A DNA stretch of 48,057 nucleotides, taken from positions 1-48,057 of the forward strand of contig CADCTW010000134.1 in assembly GCA_902805735.1 (NCBI GenBank), written 5' to 3'. The stretch is from an uncultured Gemmatimonadota bacterium (GTDB lineage: Bacteria; Gemmatimonadota; Gemmatimonadetes; Longimicrobiales; Longimicrobiaceae). The notes beneath the pieces were generated by a model that saw only the letters and a program-made list of their open reading frames with translations, did not search any database and was not told the origin of the DNA. Positions 1-8,779 of the stretch are shown piece after piece. Each line of letters opens with the position of its first letter. The first letter of the stretch is position 1. Position numbers and translations under genes: made by a program.

Positions 1-206
1 TGGGGAGCTTCGGGTGGTTCTTCATGTGGTTCCTGCTCTTCCTGCGCTACCTGCCGGGCCTCTCCATCGCGGAGATCAAGGAGGTGCTGCCGCCGCCGAT
101 GCGCCACCCGCACGCCGGCGACCACGCTCCGCAGGTGAACCACACGGAAGAGCTCGGCAACGGCGCGCCGCTGCCGACCGGGTACATGGGGATCGAACGC
201 CGATGA
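1..206 (+). CDS. actC: Alternative complex III subunit ActC, C-terminal fragment (NrfD-like)
   Basis: Open at the left edge of the window, read in frame from base 3 and ending at TGA 204-206. The visible 67 residues start with the end of a transmembrane helix (FMWFLLFLRYLPGLS), continue with IAEIKEVLP and finish in a hydrophilic tail. This matches the C-terminus of ActC, the large NrfD-type quinone-interacting membrane subunit of alternative complex III, which oxidises quinol and reduces cytochrome c or a bound oxidase. The stop overlaps the ATG of the next gene by the ATGA pattern, so translation is probably coupled. The assignment rests mainly on the actD-actE-actF genes that follow in canonical order. 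Confidence 0.8.
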   Translation, partial: GSFGWFFMWFLLFLRYLPGLSIAEIKEVLPPPMRHPHAGDHAPQVNHTEELGNGAPLPTGYMGIERR

Positions 207-721
207 GCAAGCTGAAGACGGGCGTCCTGGGAGTGTTCGCCCACCTGGACTCGACCTGCGACGCCATCCGCCGCCTGCGGCAGGAGGGGTACGAGGTCAC
301 CACCTACTCGCCCACGCCGCGGCACGAGCTGGAAGAGGCGCTGGGCACCAAGGAGTCGCCGGTGCGCATCTTCACCCTGACGGGCGCCTTCACGGGCACC
401 GCGGCGGGGACGGCGCTGGCCACCTGGACCTCGGTGGACTGGGCGCTGATCGTGGGCGGCAAGGAGATCATCGCGCTCCCCGCCTTCTCCGTGATCATGT
501 TCGAGGTGACGATCCTGCTGGGGGCGCTCTCCACGGTGGCGGGGCTCTTTTTGCTGGCGCGGCTCCCGCACATCGGCCCCCCGGAGGCGCCGCTCTACCA
601 CCCGTCGTTCACGGCGGGCCACTTCGGCGTCTTCGCGCACGCCCCCAAGGAACGCTACGACCAGGTCCAGGCCATCCTCACCGAGGCCGGATCCCAGGAG
701 GTGCTCGTTGAGCAACGTTAA
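203..721 (+). CDS. actD: Alternative complex III subunit ActD (DUF3341)
   Basis: 172 residues. A soluble N-terminal domain (VLGVFAHLDSTCDAIRRLR) precedes two hydrophobic helices at about residues 55-80 and 90-115, and the protein ends in a soluble tail. This is the DUF3341 layout typical of ActD, a small membrane subunit of the quinol:cytochrome c oxidoreductase. The start ATG at 203 overlaps the actC stop. The 3' end overlaps the start of actE by 14 nt, so the three genes form one tight operon. Its mechanistic role in the complex is not well defined in the family. Confidence 0.88.
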   Translation: MSKLKTGVLGVFAHLDSTCDAIRRLRQEGYEVTTYSPTPRHELEEALGTKESPVRIFTLTGAFTGTAAGTALATWTSVDWALIVGGKEIIALPAFSVIMFEVTILLGALSTVAGLFLLARLPHIGPPEAPLYHPSFTAGHFGVFAHAPKERYDQVQAILTEAGSQEVLVEQR

Positions 722-1463
722 GCAGGCCACGCTGCGCGCCGCGGCGGGCGCCCTGGCCGTGGGCGCCCTGGCCCTGGGCGGGTGCACGGACTGGGCGGGG
801 TACGACATCGACAAGTCGTACGACGCGGTGCCCCAGCTCGCCACCATGCGCGACGGGCCGGTGCCGGAGTACCAGGAGCAGACGCGCAACCCGGCCCCCG
901 GGGCCGTGCCCGTGGCCAACCCCATGGGCGACATCCCGGCGCCGTACCTCAACAACCAGCTGGACTCGGTGGCGCCCACGCTGCGCAACCCGTTCGCGGG
1001 CACCACCCGGCAGGACGTGCTGGTGCGGGGCGAGCTGGTGTACACGCGCAACTGCACCACCTGCCACGGCCCCACGGGCGCCGGCGACGGCCCGGTGGTG
1101 AAGCGGGCCAAGGGCCCCGACGGGGTGGAGCACGGCCGCTTCCCCTACGCGCCGCCCCTCAACGGCGGCAGCGCGGTGACGCGCTCGGACGGGTACCTGT
1201 ACGCCGTGGTGGAGGCGGGACGCGGGCTGATGCCGCCGTACGGCGAGCGCATCACCCACATGGACCGCTGGGCGGTGGTGGAGTACGTGCGCGCCCTGCA
1301 GCGGCGCGCGGGCGCCACGGGCACCGCGCAGCCGAACCCCGGGGGCCCCACGGGCGCTCCGCCGCCGGCCGGCGTGGTGAGCGAGCTGCCCGCCGCCACC
1401 CGCGACTCCGCGGCCCCGCTGAACGCTCCGGCCCCGGCGGCTCAGCCGCGCGGCCCGCGCTGA
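708..1463 (+). CDS. actE: Alternative complex III mono-haem cytochrome c subunit ActE
   Basis: 251 residues from a TTG start inside the end of actD. A lipoprotein signal ends in LALGGC (Cys26), so the protein is probably lipid-anchored on the outer face of the inner membrane. One haem c motif, CTTCH, lies at residues 116-120, and a likely distal methionine is in GLMPPYG near residue 175. The Pro/Ala-rich tail after residue 210 looks unstructured. Within alternative complex III, ActE carries electrons from the haem/FeS subunits towards the terminal acceptor. Gene order and the single CxxCH agree with ActE. Confidence 0.9.
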   Translation: MSNVKQATLRAAAGALAVGALALGGCTDWAGYDIDKSYDAVPQLATMRDGPVPEYQEQTRNPAPGAVPVANPMGDIPAPYLNNQLDSVAPTLRNPFAGTTRQDVLVRGELVYTRNCTTCHGPTGAGDGPVVKRAKGPDGVEHGRFPYAPPLNGGSAVTRSDGYLYAVVEAGRGLMPPYGERITHMDRWAVVEYVRALQRRAGATGTAQPNPGGPTGAPPPAGVVSELPAATRDSAAPLNAPAPAAQPRGPR

Positions 1464-1488
1464 CCGACGCCCTGCAACGGACTGACTG

Positions 1489-2808
1489 ATGGCCGGACAT
1501 TCTTCATCGATGCCCACGCGCATCCCCTTCCGCACCCTCCCGGCCTCGGGAGCGCTGACGGCGGGGATCGCGGTGGCGCTCCTCGTCGGGCTCGCCACGG
1601 TGGCGCTCCTGCTGATGGGCGGGGAGCACGGCGCGGAGCGATTCGCGCAGGCGTTCCACTTCAACTGGATCTTCTGGTCCGGGCTCAGCATGGGGATGGT
1701 GATGTTCACCGTCGCCCTGCACCTGACCAACGCGCGCTGGTCGTGGTCGCTGCGGCGCTTCGCGCTGGCGGGGGTCGCCTTCCTCCCCTTCAGCGCGCTG
1801 CTCTTCATCGTGGACTGGTTCGGGGCCGACCACCTCTACCACCACTGGCTGCACCCCGCGCCGGGCGACCACGTGCTGGAGGCGAAGAGCGGGTTCCTGA
1901 ACCTCCCGTTCATGATCGTCCGCGACTTCGTGTCGGTGCTCGTCCTGTACGGCCTGGCCATCTACTTCGCCATGCTCGCCCTGCGGCCGGACGTGTACGG
2001 CGCCGCGCAGACGGACGGGCAGCGGGGCTGGTACGAGCGCCTCACCCGCAACTTCCGCGGGGTCAACGAGGAAGCCGTGCGCTCGCACAGCCGGATGACG
2101 GTGGTGGCGGTGCTGCTGGCCTTCGCGTACGCCTTCCTGTGGGGGCTGCTGGGGGTGGACCTGGGGATGTCGATGCTGCCGCACTGGTTCAGCACCATGT
2201 TCCCGGTGATCTTCTTCATCGACGGCTTCCACGCCGGGCTGGCGATGACGGCGCTGATGATCGTGGTGTTCCGCAAGCGGATCGGGGTGGAGGAGTTCAT
2301 CACGACCAACCAGTTCCACGACCTGGGCAAGCTGATCTTCGCCTTCGCCGTGTTCTGGATGTACATCAACTGGTCGCAGTACGTGGTGATCTGGTACGGC
2401 GGGCTGCCGCACGAGCAGGAGTGGTTCGTGCTGCGCTTCCACGAGCCGTTCGGCACCATCGTGCGCATCGCGGTGGGGTGCATCTTCGTGGCCCCCTTCC
2501 TGGGCCTCCTCACCCGCCCGCCCAAGAAGAACCCGGTGGTGCTGGCCGCCTTCGCGGTGGTGATCCTGGTGGGCCACTGGCTGGAGCGCTTCCTTCTCAC
2601 CGTGCCCTCGCTGTTCCACTCGGGCGAGGTGGAGCACCTCCCCCTGGGGCTGCCGGAGATCGGGATCGCGCTGGGCTTCGGGGCGCTGTGGCTCTTCGCC
2701 TACACCTGGTTCATGCGCACCTTCCCGGTGCTCCCCTCGCCGGCCACGCTGGCCGCCGTGGACACCGGCTTCGTGGAGCTCCCGCACGAGGGCGCCGCGC
2801 ACGCATAA
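1489..2808 (+). CDS. actF: Alternative complex III membrane subunit ActF
   Basis: 439 residues, almost entirely hydrophobic, with about ten predicted membrane helices starting near residue 20. It resembles the quinone-binding NrfD-like subunit ActF, which pairs with ActC in the membrane. The segment with HLYHHWLHP and the conserved acidic and histidine-rich loops fits this family. It follows actE after 25 nt and is the last act gene; no cytochrome oxidase genes follow, unlike many act operons. The stop codon TAA at 2806-2808 runs directly into a palindromic repeat that could act as the operon terminator. Confidence 0.9.
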   Translation: MAGHSSSMPTRIPFRTLPASGALTAGIAVALLVGLATVALLLMGGEHGAERFAQAFHFNWIFWSGLSMGMVMFTVALHLTNARWSWSLRRFALAGVAFLPFSALLFIVDWFGADHLYHHWLHPAPGDHVLEAKSGFLNLPFMIVRDFVSVLVLYGLAIYFAMLALRPDVYGAAQTDGQRGWYERLTRNFRGVNEEAVRSHSRMTVVAVLLAFAYAFLWGLLGVDLGMSMLPHWFSTMFPVIFFIDGFHAGLAMTALMIVVFRKRIGVEEFITTNQFHDLGKLIFAFAVFWMYINWSQYVVIWYGGLPHEQEWFVLRFHEPFGTIVRIAVGCIFVAPFLGLLTRPPKKNPVVLAAFAVVILVGHWLERFLLTVPSLFHSGEVEHLPLGLPEIGIALGFGALWLFAYTWFMRTFPVLPSPATLAAVDTGFVELPHEGAAHA

Positions 2809-2810
2809 AA

Positions 2811-2866
2811 GCCGGGGCTCACACAGAGACACAGAGGCACAGAGATGAAGTCGTCTCTGTGCCTCG
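2811..2866. repeat. Octamer-arm palindrome, right arm truncated
   Basis: Left arm GGCTCA followed by three CACAGAGR octamers, loop TGAAGTCG, then a shortened right arm that breaks off into the CT-rich palindrome at 2871. It begins 2 nt after the actF stop. Confidence 0.85.
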
Positions 2867-2870
2867 TTGT

Positions 2871-2940
2871 TGCCCTCACCCGGCGGCCTTACAGCCGCCA
2901 CCCTCTCCCAGCAACTGCCCTGGGAGAGGGGACTACTTCG
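2871..2940. repeat. CT-rich double-hairpin repeat, copy A
   Basis: Contains two stem-loops, GGCGGC/GCCGCC and CTCTCCCA/TGGGAGAG, and ends with GACTACTTCG. Its reverse complement recurs at 3034-3100 and at 22670-22737. Confidence 0.8.
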
Positions 2941-2981
2941 CGTGCGTTTACGGCTCAGGCCCGTCCAGGCTGCGAACGACA

Positions 2982-3013
2982 GGGCTCACCCAGAGGCACA
3001 GAGACACGGAGGA
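2982..3013. repeat. Octamer-arm repeat, single decayed arm
   Basis: GGGCTCACCCAGAGGCACAG and following bases match one arm of the main element with octamer order altered; no partner arm follows directly. Confidence 0.7.
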
Positions 3014-3033
3014 GTGTCCCGCTCGTCGCGGTC

Positions 3034-3100
3034 GAAGTAGTCCCCTCTCCCATGGTGTTTATGGGAGAGGGTGGCAGCTGTAAGCTGCCGGGTGAGGGCA
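3034..3100. repeat. CT-rich double-hairpin repeat, copy B (inverted relative to A)
   Basis: Begins GAAGTAGTCCCCTCTCCCA and ends GCCGGGTGAGGGCA. It is the inverse complement of copy A about 95 nt upstream, so the two copies can pair with each other as well as internally. Confidence 0.8.
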
Positions 3101-3146
3101 ACACAGAGGCACAGAGACGACTTCATCTCTGTGCCTCTGTGTCTTT
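3101..3146. repeat. Octamer-arm palindrome, left arm shortened
   Basis: ACACAGAGGCACAGAGACGA then CTTCATCTCTGTGCCTCTGT. It forms the 3' end of the broken zeta-toxin gene on the minus strand and provides its TGA stop at 3123-3125. Confidence 0.8.
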
Positions 3147-3568
3147 CCGTCGTCGCAGTTCGGCTCCGGCCTCGGCATCGCCGATCGCGGAGCGGAACCA
3201 CACTGGACGGTCCGCCTCAAGGGCTACGAACACGCCGTGTTCGACCTCCGCGAATACCCGTGGCCCCACCTCGGCACGCGCCGAATTGTCGTACAGCACC
3301 GCCTGGTCAGCACCCGCGATTGCTTCGGCAAGGTTCGCGAGGCTGATCCTGTACCTCCGTCGGATGTCCTCGACCGGCACATCGTGGCCTCCTGAGCCTG
3401 CCCGCTCCGCCACGCGCTGGCAAGTGTCTCGGGAGCGTCGGGGTTGATCGCAAGCGCGAGGTCGTCCGGGTTCACCACCGGGACATCCGGGAGAAGCATC
3501 GCGGCGAGGGTCGATTTGCCGGCGCCGTTGGGACCGGCGACCACGTAGAGCCAGGGACGCCCGCTCAA
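3123..3568 (-). pseudogene. Zeta-type toxin / P-loop kinase, internally deleted and frameshifted
   Basis: The N-terminal frame begins at a TTG (3568) that overlaps the stop of the upstream gene, and it encodes a clear Walker A (VVAGPNGAGKST) followed by NPDDLALAINPD, as in zeta-toxin/UDP-GlcNAc-kinase-like proteins. About 55 residues in, near AWRSGQ, the homology stops. A different frame then continues with the family C-terminal block GGHDVPVEDIRRRYRISLAN and YDNS. The central part of the roughly 190-residue family, where the substrate-handling segment lies, is missing. The C-terminal frame ends in residues encoded by the palindromic repeat and uses its TGA. A non-functional remnant is the simplest reading. 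Confidence 0.75.
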
Positions 3569-3819
3569 ATTGGGTCGAGGGTGCGGACAACGTGGAGCTC
3601 GCCGGCTGCGTCCTCGGCCAGCAACTCTCGCCGGCCATCCGGTGATTCGCGGATCACGCTGCCGGGGAACGCCGGGTCCGTGTAGTAGACGTCACGCCCC
3701 GCACTTTTGTGGTCGCGCACGGCCGCAGCGACCGCCTGGCGGCCGATGCGCTCCACCACAACGGGGCGGAGCCTGCCGGTGTGGTCGAACCTTCCGTCAG
3801 GGTGGCGCTTGAGATCCAT
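3565..3819 (-). CDS. Small protein upstream of the zeta-toxin remnant, possible antitoxin
   Basis: 84 residues, beginning MDLKRHPDGRFDHTGRLRP, with no signal peptide or membrane segment. A GGGAG ribosome site lies just before the ATG at 3819. Its stop overlaps the TTG of the toxin remnant in a TTGA pattern, which is typical of co-translated toxin-antitoxin pairs. No helix-turn-helix or other known antitoxin fold is recognisable, so the antitoxin role is inferred from position only. It appears intact although its partner is broken. The 100 bases upstream (3820-3918) show no further gene. Confidence 0.55.
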   Translation of the reverse strand: MDLKRHPDGRFDHTGRLRPVVVERIGRQAVAAAVRDHKSAGRDVYYTDPAFPGSVIRESPDGRRELLAEDAAGELHVVRTLDPI

Positions 3820-3918
3820 GATGAGCTCCCGTCAGGTGCCGTTGTTCGCCTGCCGAAAATACAGCCTGCGTGGTCAATCCCGGAACCCGGCAACTATGGC
3901 GCCGTCGAAGTTTGAACA

Positions 3919-3993
3919 GCTGGGCTCACACAGAGACACAGAGGCACAGAGATGAAGTCGTCTCTGTGCCTCTGTGTCTCCGTGTGAGCCCAG
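3919..3993. repeat. Octamer-arm palindrome, complete
   Basis: A complete copy with ends CTGGGCTCAC and GTGAGCCCAG and central TGAAGTCG. It starts 6 nt beyond the susD stop codon on the minus strand and could end susCD transcription. Confidence 0.88.
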
Positions 3994-3999
3994 CTTCCG

Positions 4000-5367
4000 T
4001 CAGTAGCCCGGGTTCTGCGTCAGCGACGGGTTGGTGTTCAGCTCCTGCTGCGGGATCGGCCAGTACAGCTTGTTGGCGTTCACCTTGTACAGGGTGGCCG
4101 CGTCCGCCAGGCCCAGGATGCGGCGCACGTCGAACATGCGCATCCCCTCGAACGCGAACTCCAGCCGGCGCTCGTTGAGGATGGCGTCGCGCAGCTGGGT
4201 GGGGCTCGAAACGGTCTCACCCAGCAGGGTGGCACCGGCGCGGGCACGCACCACGTTGATGTCGGCCAGCACGGTAGCCGCCGGGGCGCCGAGGCGCCAG
4301 TTGGCTTCCGCGCGGATCAGGTACATCTCGGCCAGGCGCAGCACCGGGACGTTGTCGTCGTTGCTCTCGATGCGGAAGTACTTCCGCCCGTAGCGCCGCG
4401 TGCCGCCGCTGTAGAAGCCGATGTTGTAGTCCCGGCGCTCGTCGGTGGCGGCGTACGCGTTGAACAGGTTGGCCGTCGGCGCGAAGCCGCGGCGCCCGCC
4501 CAGCACGCGGGGGAAGAACCAGAACGCCAGGTTGTTGTTGTCCAGGATCGTGAACTGCAGCTCGAAGATGGACTCGGTCGAGTTCTCGATCCGCCAGGCG
4601 TTGCCGTAGTCCTCAACCAGGCGGAAGCCGCAGTTGGCGATCACGTCCGAGGACGCGTCACGGGCGGCGGCGTGCCTGCCCGCGTCCAGGTACACGCGCG
4701 CCAGGAGCGCCGTGGCCGCGCACGCGGTGGCGTGCCCCACCGGCGCGCCGCTCCCCGCGGCGAGCAGTGGCCGGGCGGCCACCAGGTCGGCGATCACCAG
4801 GTCGTACACCTGCGCCTCGCTGCTGCGCGCCACGGCCGTGCTCCCCGTGAGGTTGCGCGTGGGCTCCAGCACGATGGGCACGCCGCCGAAGAAGCGCGCC
4901 AGGTTGTGGTAGTTGAGGGCCCGTACGAAGCGCGCCTCGCCCTCGAACTGCGCGGCGTCCTCCTCGTCCATGCCGTCCACCTCCTCCAGCGAGGCGAGGA
5001 CGTTGTTGGCGCGGCCGATGGTGCGGTAGGCGGCCTGCCACAGCCCTTCCACCGCGCCGTTGCTGGGGCGCACCGAGCCGGCGCTCACCTCGGCGTCGGT
5101 GTCGAAGGTCCCCGTCCAGATGAGGTTGGCGGGAACGCCGCTCACCTCGCCCGCGAACAGGTCGGGGAACACCAGCAGGTTGCGGGCGTACCCCCCGTCG
5201 CCCTGCATGGAGTCGTACATCCCGTTGACCCCCACCCGGATCTGGGCCGAGCTGGTGAGCGCCTCTTCGGCCGGGATGGCCGACTGCGGGTCGGTCTGCA
5301 GCGGGTCGTCGCAGGCGGCGAGCGCAACGCCGGCGGCGACAACCCAGCCAAGCTTGTGCAGCTTCAT
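4000..5367 (-). CDS. SusD/RagB family outer-membrane nutrient-binding lipoprotein
   Basis: 455 residues. The signal peptide ends in VALAAC (lipobox), so it is a surface lipoprotein. The protein has the SusD/RagB pattern: an N-terminal segment with NGMYDSMQG, repeated TPR-like helices (NVLASLEEVDG, EARFVRALNYHNLARFFGGVP), and a C-terminal domain that includes RLAEMYLIRAEANWR and ILNERRLEFAFEGMR. These two blocks are hallmark SusD signatures. It starts 15 nt downstream of susC and forms the standard SusCD pair, in which SusD is the lid that presents ligand to the TonB-dependent channel. The ligand is unknown because no glycosidase or peptidase gene adjoins. Confidence 0.95.
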   Translation of the reverse strand: MKLHKLGWVVAAGVALAACDDPLQTDPQSAIPAEEALTSSAQIRVGVNGMYDSMQGDGGYARNLLVFPDLFAGEVSGVPANLIWTGTFDTDAEVSAGSVRPSNGAVEGLWQAAYRTIGRANNVLASLEEVDGMDEEDAAQFEGEARFVRALNYHNLARFFGGVPIVLEPTRNLTGSTAVARSSEAQVYDLVIADLVAARPLLAAGSGAPVGHATACAATALLARVYLDAGRHAAARDASSDVIANCGFRLVEDYGNAWRIENSTESIFELQFTILDNNNLAFWFFPRVLGGRRGFAPTANLFNAYAATDERRDYNIGFYSGGTRRYGRKYFRIESNDDNVPVLRLAEMYLIRAEANWRLGAPAATVLADINVVRARAGATLLGETVSSPTQLRDAILNERRLEFAFEGMRMFDVRRILGLADAATLYKVNANKLYWPIPQQELNTNPSLTQNPGY

Positions 5368-5382
5368 GATGGGTCCCCTGGG

Positions 5383-8300
5383 TTAGAAGCCGAAGTTGAG
5401 CCCGAGCGTGTACGTGCGCGCCTGCGGGAGGGTGTAGAAGTCCACCCCGCGGACGACGCCCGTGCTGCCGGCGTAGTTCACTTCCGGGTCGAAGCCGCTG
5501 TACCTGGTGGACGTGAGCAGGTTCTGCCCCTGCACGTACACGCGCACCGAGCGGGTGCCCACCCGGCGGGCCAGGCGCTCGCCGAAGTTGTAGCCCAGCA
5601 CCGCGTTCTTGAGGCGCACGTACGAGCCGTCCTCCAGGAAGCGCGACGAGACGCGGGCGTTGTCGTTGATGTTGTCCGTGGTGGCGCGCGGCTCGGTGGT
5701 GCTCGGCCGCTCCTGCGTCCAGCGGTCCAGCGCGCGGCTGCTGTGGTTGTCGTAGGCGGAGCCGTACGCGTCCGAGTAGCTGCGGATGGCGTTGTAGATC
5801 TCGTTGCCCACCGAGAACTGCGCGAACAGGTTCAGGTCGAAGCCACGGTACGACATGGTGTTCGTCCACCCGCCCTGGTAGTCGGGCCAGGGAGAGCCGA
5901 TGACCATCTTGTCGCTGGAGTTCACCACCCCGTCGCCGTTGACGTCGCGGAACTTCACGTCACCCGGCAGCGCGCCCTCCTGCTCCGCGTGCGCCGCGAT
6001 CTCTTCGTCGCTCTGGAAGATGCCCAGCATCTGCCACCCGTAGAAGGCGCCCAGCGGCTGCCCCTCCTCGATGCGCGAGATGTCGTCGATCCCCTGGTTG
6101 ATCGGCTCGCCGCGGTACAGCTTGGTGACCTCGTTGCGGTTGGTGGAGACGTTGAGCTCCGACCGCCAGTTGAAGCCGCGCCCCGTGTTGCGGAAGATGT
6201 CGCCGCGCAGCGTCAGCTCCAGCCCGTCGTTGCGCAGCTCGCCGATGTTCTCGGTGAAGAGCGCGAAGCCCGTGGTGTACGGGATGGGGCGGGTGAGGAG
6301 GAGGTCCGTGGTGTTCTTGCTGTACGCGTCCAGCGTCACGCCCACGCGGTTGTCGAACAGCCCAAGGTCCACGCCCACGTTGAGCTGGTCCGTCTTCTCC
6401 CAGCTCAGGTCGGCGTTGGGAAGCTGCGACGGGAAGATCCCCGGGCGGTCGCCGTAGTTGGCGCCGCCGGCGAAGAGCCCGCGCGAAGCGAAGTTGCCCA
6501 GCCCCTCCTGGTTGCCCGTGCGGCCGTACGACGCGCGCAGCGACAGGTCGCTGAGGGCCGACACGTCGCGCAGGAACGGCTCCTCGCCCAGGCGGTACTG
6601 CACCGCGGCCGACGGGAACACGCCCCACCGGTTGTTCTCGCCGAAGCGCGACGAGCCGTCCACGCGGGCGTTCAGCGTGACGGTGAGCTTTTCCGCGAAG
6701 GTGTTGGAAAGGCGGCCGAACGCCGAGGCCAGCGTGTTGCTGGTGATGTCGCCCTCGCCGCCCGTGATCACCGCCGCCGAGACCACCTGGCGGAAGGCCG
6801 TGCCGGGGAGCTGCTCGCCCTGCACGAAGTCCGTGTTCAGGGTGTTGTCTTCGTACGACGCGCCCAGCACGCTGGACACGGTGTTGCGCCCGAAGTCGCG
6901 GTTGAAGCTCAGCGTCCCCTCCGTCAGCACCTTGATGGCGTTGGCGTTGGACACGCCGCCGCGCCCGTTGGAGCCGGTGAACGGCCCCACGATGGGCGAG
7001 TCGTAGATGGACGAGCGGAGGTCGTAGTTGTCCAGCCCCAGGGTGAAGCGGGCGTTGAGCCCTTCCACCAGCCGGTAGTTGGCGAACGCGTTGCCCAGCA
7101 CGTGGAAGGAGCGCTCCTCGGCCACGTTCTCACGGGCCAGCGCCACCGGGTTCTCGTAGATGAACGTGTCCAGGTTGTACTCGCCGTCCTCGGTGAACAC
7201 CCGGTCCCACGGGGCGCTCGCGATGGCGTTGGCGAAGGGCCCGTAGATGGTGTTGTCGCCGCGGGTACGGTCCGTGAGGCCGCGGGTCAGCGCCACGTTG
7301 GTGCCGAGCTGCAGGCGGTCGCTGGCCGAGTAGTCCAGGTTCACGCGGCCGGCCAGGCGCTCGTAGCCGTAGCCCTCCACGATCCCGTCCTGCTGGAAGC
7401 GGCTCCCCGTCACGAAGTAGCGGGCGCGCTCGGTGCCGCCGCCGATGGAGCCGGAAAGGCTGGCGATGGGCGCCGAGCGGAGCACGGTGCGCAGCCAGTC
7501 CGTTTCCACGCGCGGCAGCTCGCTCTCGTCGCACACCGTGGCGCGGTTGGCCGCGCTCACGGCGCCGCAGGCCGGCACGTTGTCGTCGTCGTAGCCGAAC
7601 TGGTTCACCGTCTGCACCCCGAAGCCGCGCAGGCGCGAGCCCGGGACGTCGTACCCGTCGTTGCGGTACGCGTCGTTGTAGACGTCGATGTACTGCTCCG
7701 TGGTCAGCATCCCCGGGATCCGCCAGGCGGACTGGGTGCCGTAGTACGTGTTGAACTCGATCTGGGGGCGGGTGCCGGCGCGGCCCTTCTTGGTGGTGAT
7801 GAGCACCACGCCGTTGGAGGCGCGCGAGCCGTAGATGGCCGCCGCCGACGCGTCCTTGAGGACCTCCATCGACTCGATGTCGTTGGGGTTCAGGTCCGCC
7901 AGCGCGTCGATGTCCTGCCCGCCCTGCGTGGCGTTGAAGCCGGAGTAGTTGCCCTGGATCAGCGGCACCCCGTCGATCACGTACAGCGGGTCGTTGCCGG
8001 CCGAGATGGACGACGCGCCGCGGATGCGCACGCTGATGGCCGCGCCGGGGACGCCCGAGTTCTGCGTCACCTGCACGCCGGACACGCGCCCCTGCAGGAT
8101 CTGGTCGATCTGCGCGGTGGGCGTGCTCTCCACCGTCTCACTGGGGCGGATGGAGCCGATGGCCCCCGTCACGTTGCGGCGGCTCTGCTCGCCGTAGCCG
8201 ATCGCCACGATCCCCTCCAGCCCCAGCGGGTCGCTGGCCAGGCGGATGGTGATGTCGCTGGTGCCCGTGCTCACGGTGGTGCTGGCGGTGCCCTGCTGGT

Positions 8301-8547
8301 AGCCGATGCGGGTCGCCTGGATGGTGCGCGCGCCCTGCGGCACGTTGCGCAGCGTGAAGCGGCCCTCCTCGTCCGACTGGGCGCCGATGGGGCTGCCGGC
8401 CACGCGCACGTTGGCGCCCGCCACGGGGCGCTGCGACGCGGCGTCCACCACGCGCCCGGTGACGGTGCCCCGGGCCTGCGCGGCCAGCGGTGCGGCCGCG
8501 CCGGCGACGGCGAGCGTCGCCGCCAAAAGCCAACGAAGTGTCTTCAT
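5383..8547 (-). CDS. SusC/RagA family TonB-linked outer-membrane transporter
   Basis: 1054 residues. A cleavable signal peptide ends near LAAQA. A CarboxypepD_reg-like domain follows (GTVTGRVVDAASQRPVAGAN, about residues 25-110), then a TonB plug with the SusC signature DPLYVIDGVPL and NPNDIESMEVLKDASAAAIY. The rest is a 22-strand beta barrel ending in an aromatic C-terminal residue (LGLNFGF). It imports a ligand captured by the SusD partner, with energy from TonB. A possible promoter lies about 130 nt upstream. Length and domain order are normal for the family. Confidence 0.96.
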   Translation of the reverse strand: MKTLRWLLAATLAVAGAAAPLAAQARGTVTGRVVDAASQRPVAGANVRVAGSPIGAQSDEEGRFTLRNVPQGARTIQATRIGYQQGTASTTVSTGTSDITIRLASDPLGLEGIVAIGYGEQSRRNVTGAIGSIRPSETVESTPTAQIDQILQGRVSGVQVTQNSGVPGAAISVRIRGASSISAGNDPLYVIDGVPLIQGNYSGFNATQGGQDIDALADLNPNDIESMEVLKDASAAAIYGSRASNGVVLITTKKGRAGTRPQIEFNTYYGTQSAWRIPGMLTTEQYIDVYNDAYRNDGYDVPGSRLRGFGVQTVNQFGYDDDNVPACGAVSAANRATVCDESELPRVETDWLRTVLRSAPIASLSGSIGGGTERARYFVTGSRFQQDGIVEGYGYERLAGRVNLDYSASDRLQLGTNVALTRGLTDRTRGDNTIYGPFANAIASAPWDRVFTEDGEYNLDTFIYENPVALARENVAEERSFHVLGNAFANYRLVEGLNARFTLGLDNYDLRSSIYDSPIVGPFTGSNGRGGVSNANAIKVLTEGTLSFNRDFGRNTVSSVLGASYEDNTLNTDFVQGEQLPGTAFRQVVSAAVITGGEGDITSNTLASAFGRLSNTFAEKLTVTLNARVDGSSRFGENNRWGVFPSAAVQYRLGEEPFLRDVSALSDLSLRASYGRTGNQEGLGNFASRGLFAGGANYGDRPGIFPSQLPNADLSWEKTDQLNVGVDLGLFDNRVGVTLDAYSKNTTDLLLTRPIPYTTGFALFTENIGELRNDGLELTLRGDIFRNTGRGFNWRSELNVSTNRNEVTKLYRGEPINQGIDDISRIEEGQPLGAFYGWQMLGIFQSDEEIAAHAEQEGALPGDVKFRDVNGDGVVNSSDKMVIGSPWPDYQGGWTNTMSYRGFDLNLFAQFSVGNEIYNAIRSYSDAYGSAYDNHSSRALDRWTQERPSTTEPRATTDNINDNARVSSRFLEDGSYVRLKNAVLGYNFGERLARRVGTRSVRVYVQGQNLLTSTRYSGFDPEVNYAGSTGVVRGVDFYTLPQARTYTLGLNFGF

Positions 8548-8685
8548 GGTTGATCCTGGTTCGGTCTAGGATGTGGGCAGATCCAGAGGGAGCACTCGCG
8601 CTGCCCGGGTCGCCGGGCGCTCCCGTGGGGGGCGAATGGCTCTCCACCTCCGTGGTGAGAATTGGGATTCAGATCGGGGGACTCA

Positions 8686-8714
8686 AACGTCGCATATAAA
8701 TGCATATGGATCAA
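8686..8714 (-). promoter_or_regulatory. Candidate susCD promoter
   Basis: On the minus strand TTGATC (8714-8709), a 17-nt spacer, then GACGTT (8691-8686). It resembles the TTGAC-N17-TANNTT pattern seen elsewhere in the window, with one key -10 mismatch. The spacer is unusually AT-rich. It would give a leader of about 130 nt. Confidence 0.4.
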
Positions 8715-8779
8715 GGGGCTACCCCCGGGGTAGCGCGCGGGGTGGCGCGGGGTGGCCGGTGGATTATCTTGCACGGCTC

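Noticed and set aside
4672..8553. Long plus-strand frame of about 1,290 codons
   Set aside because: Antisense to susC/susD, whose domain signatures are unambiguous.
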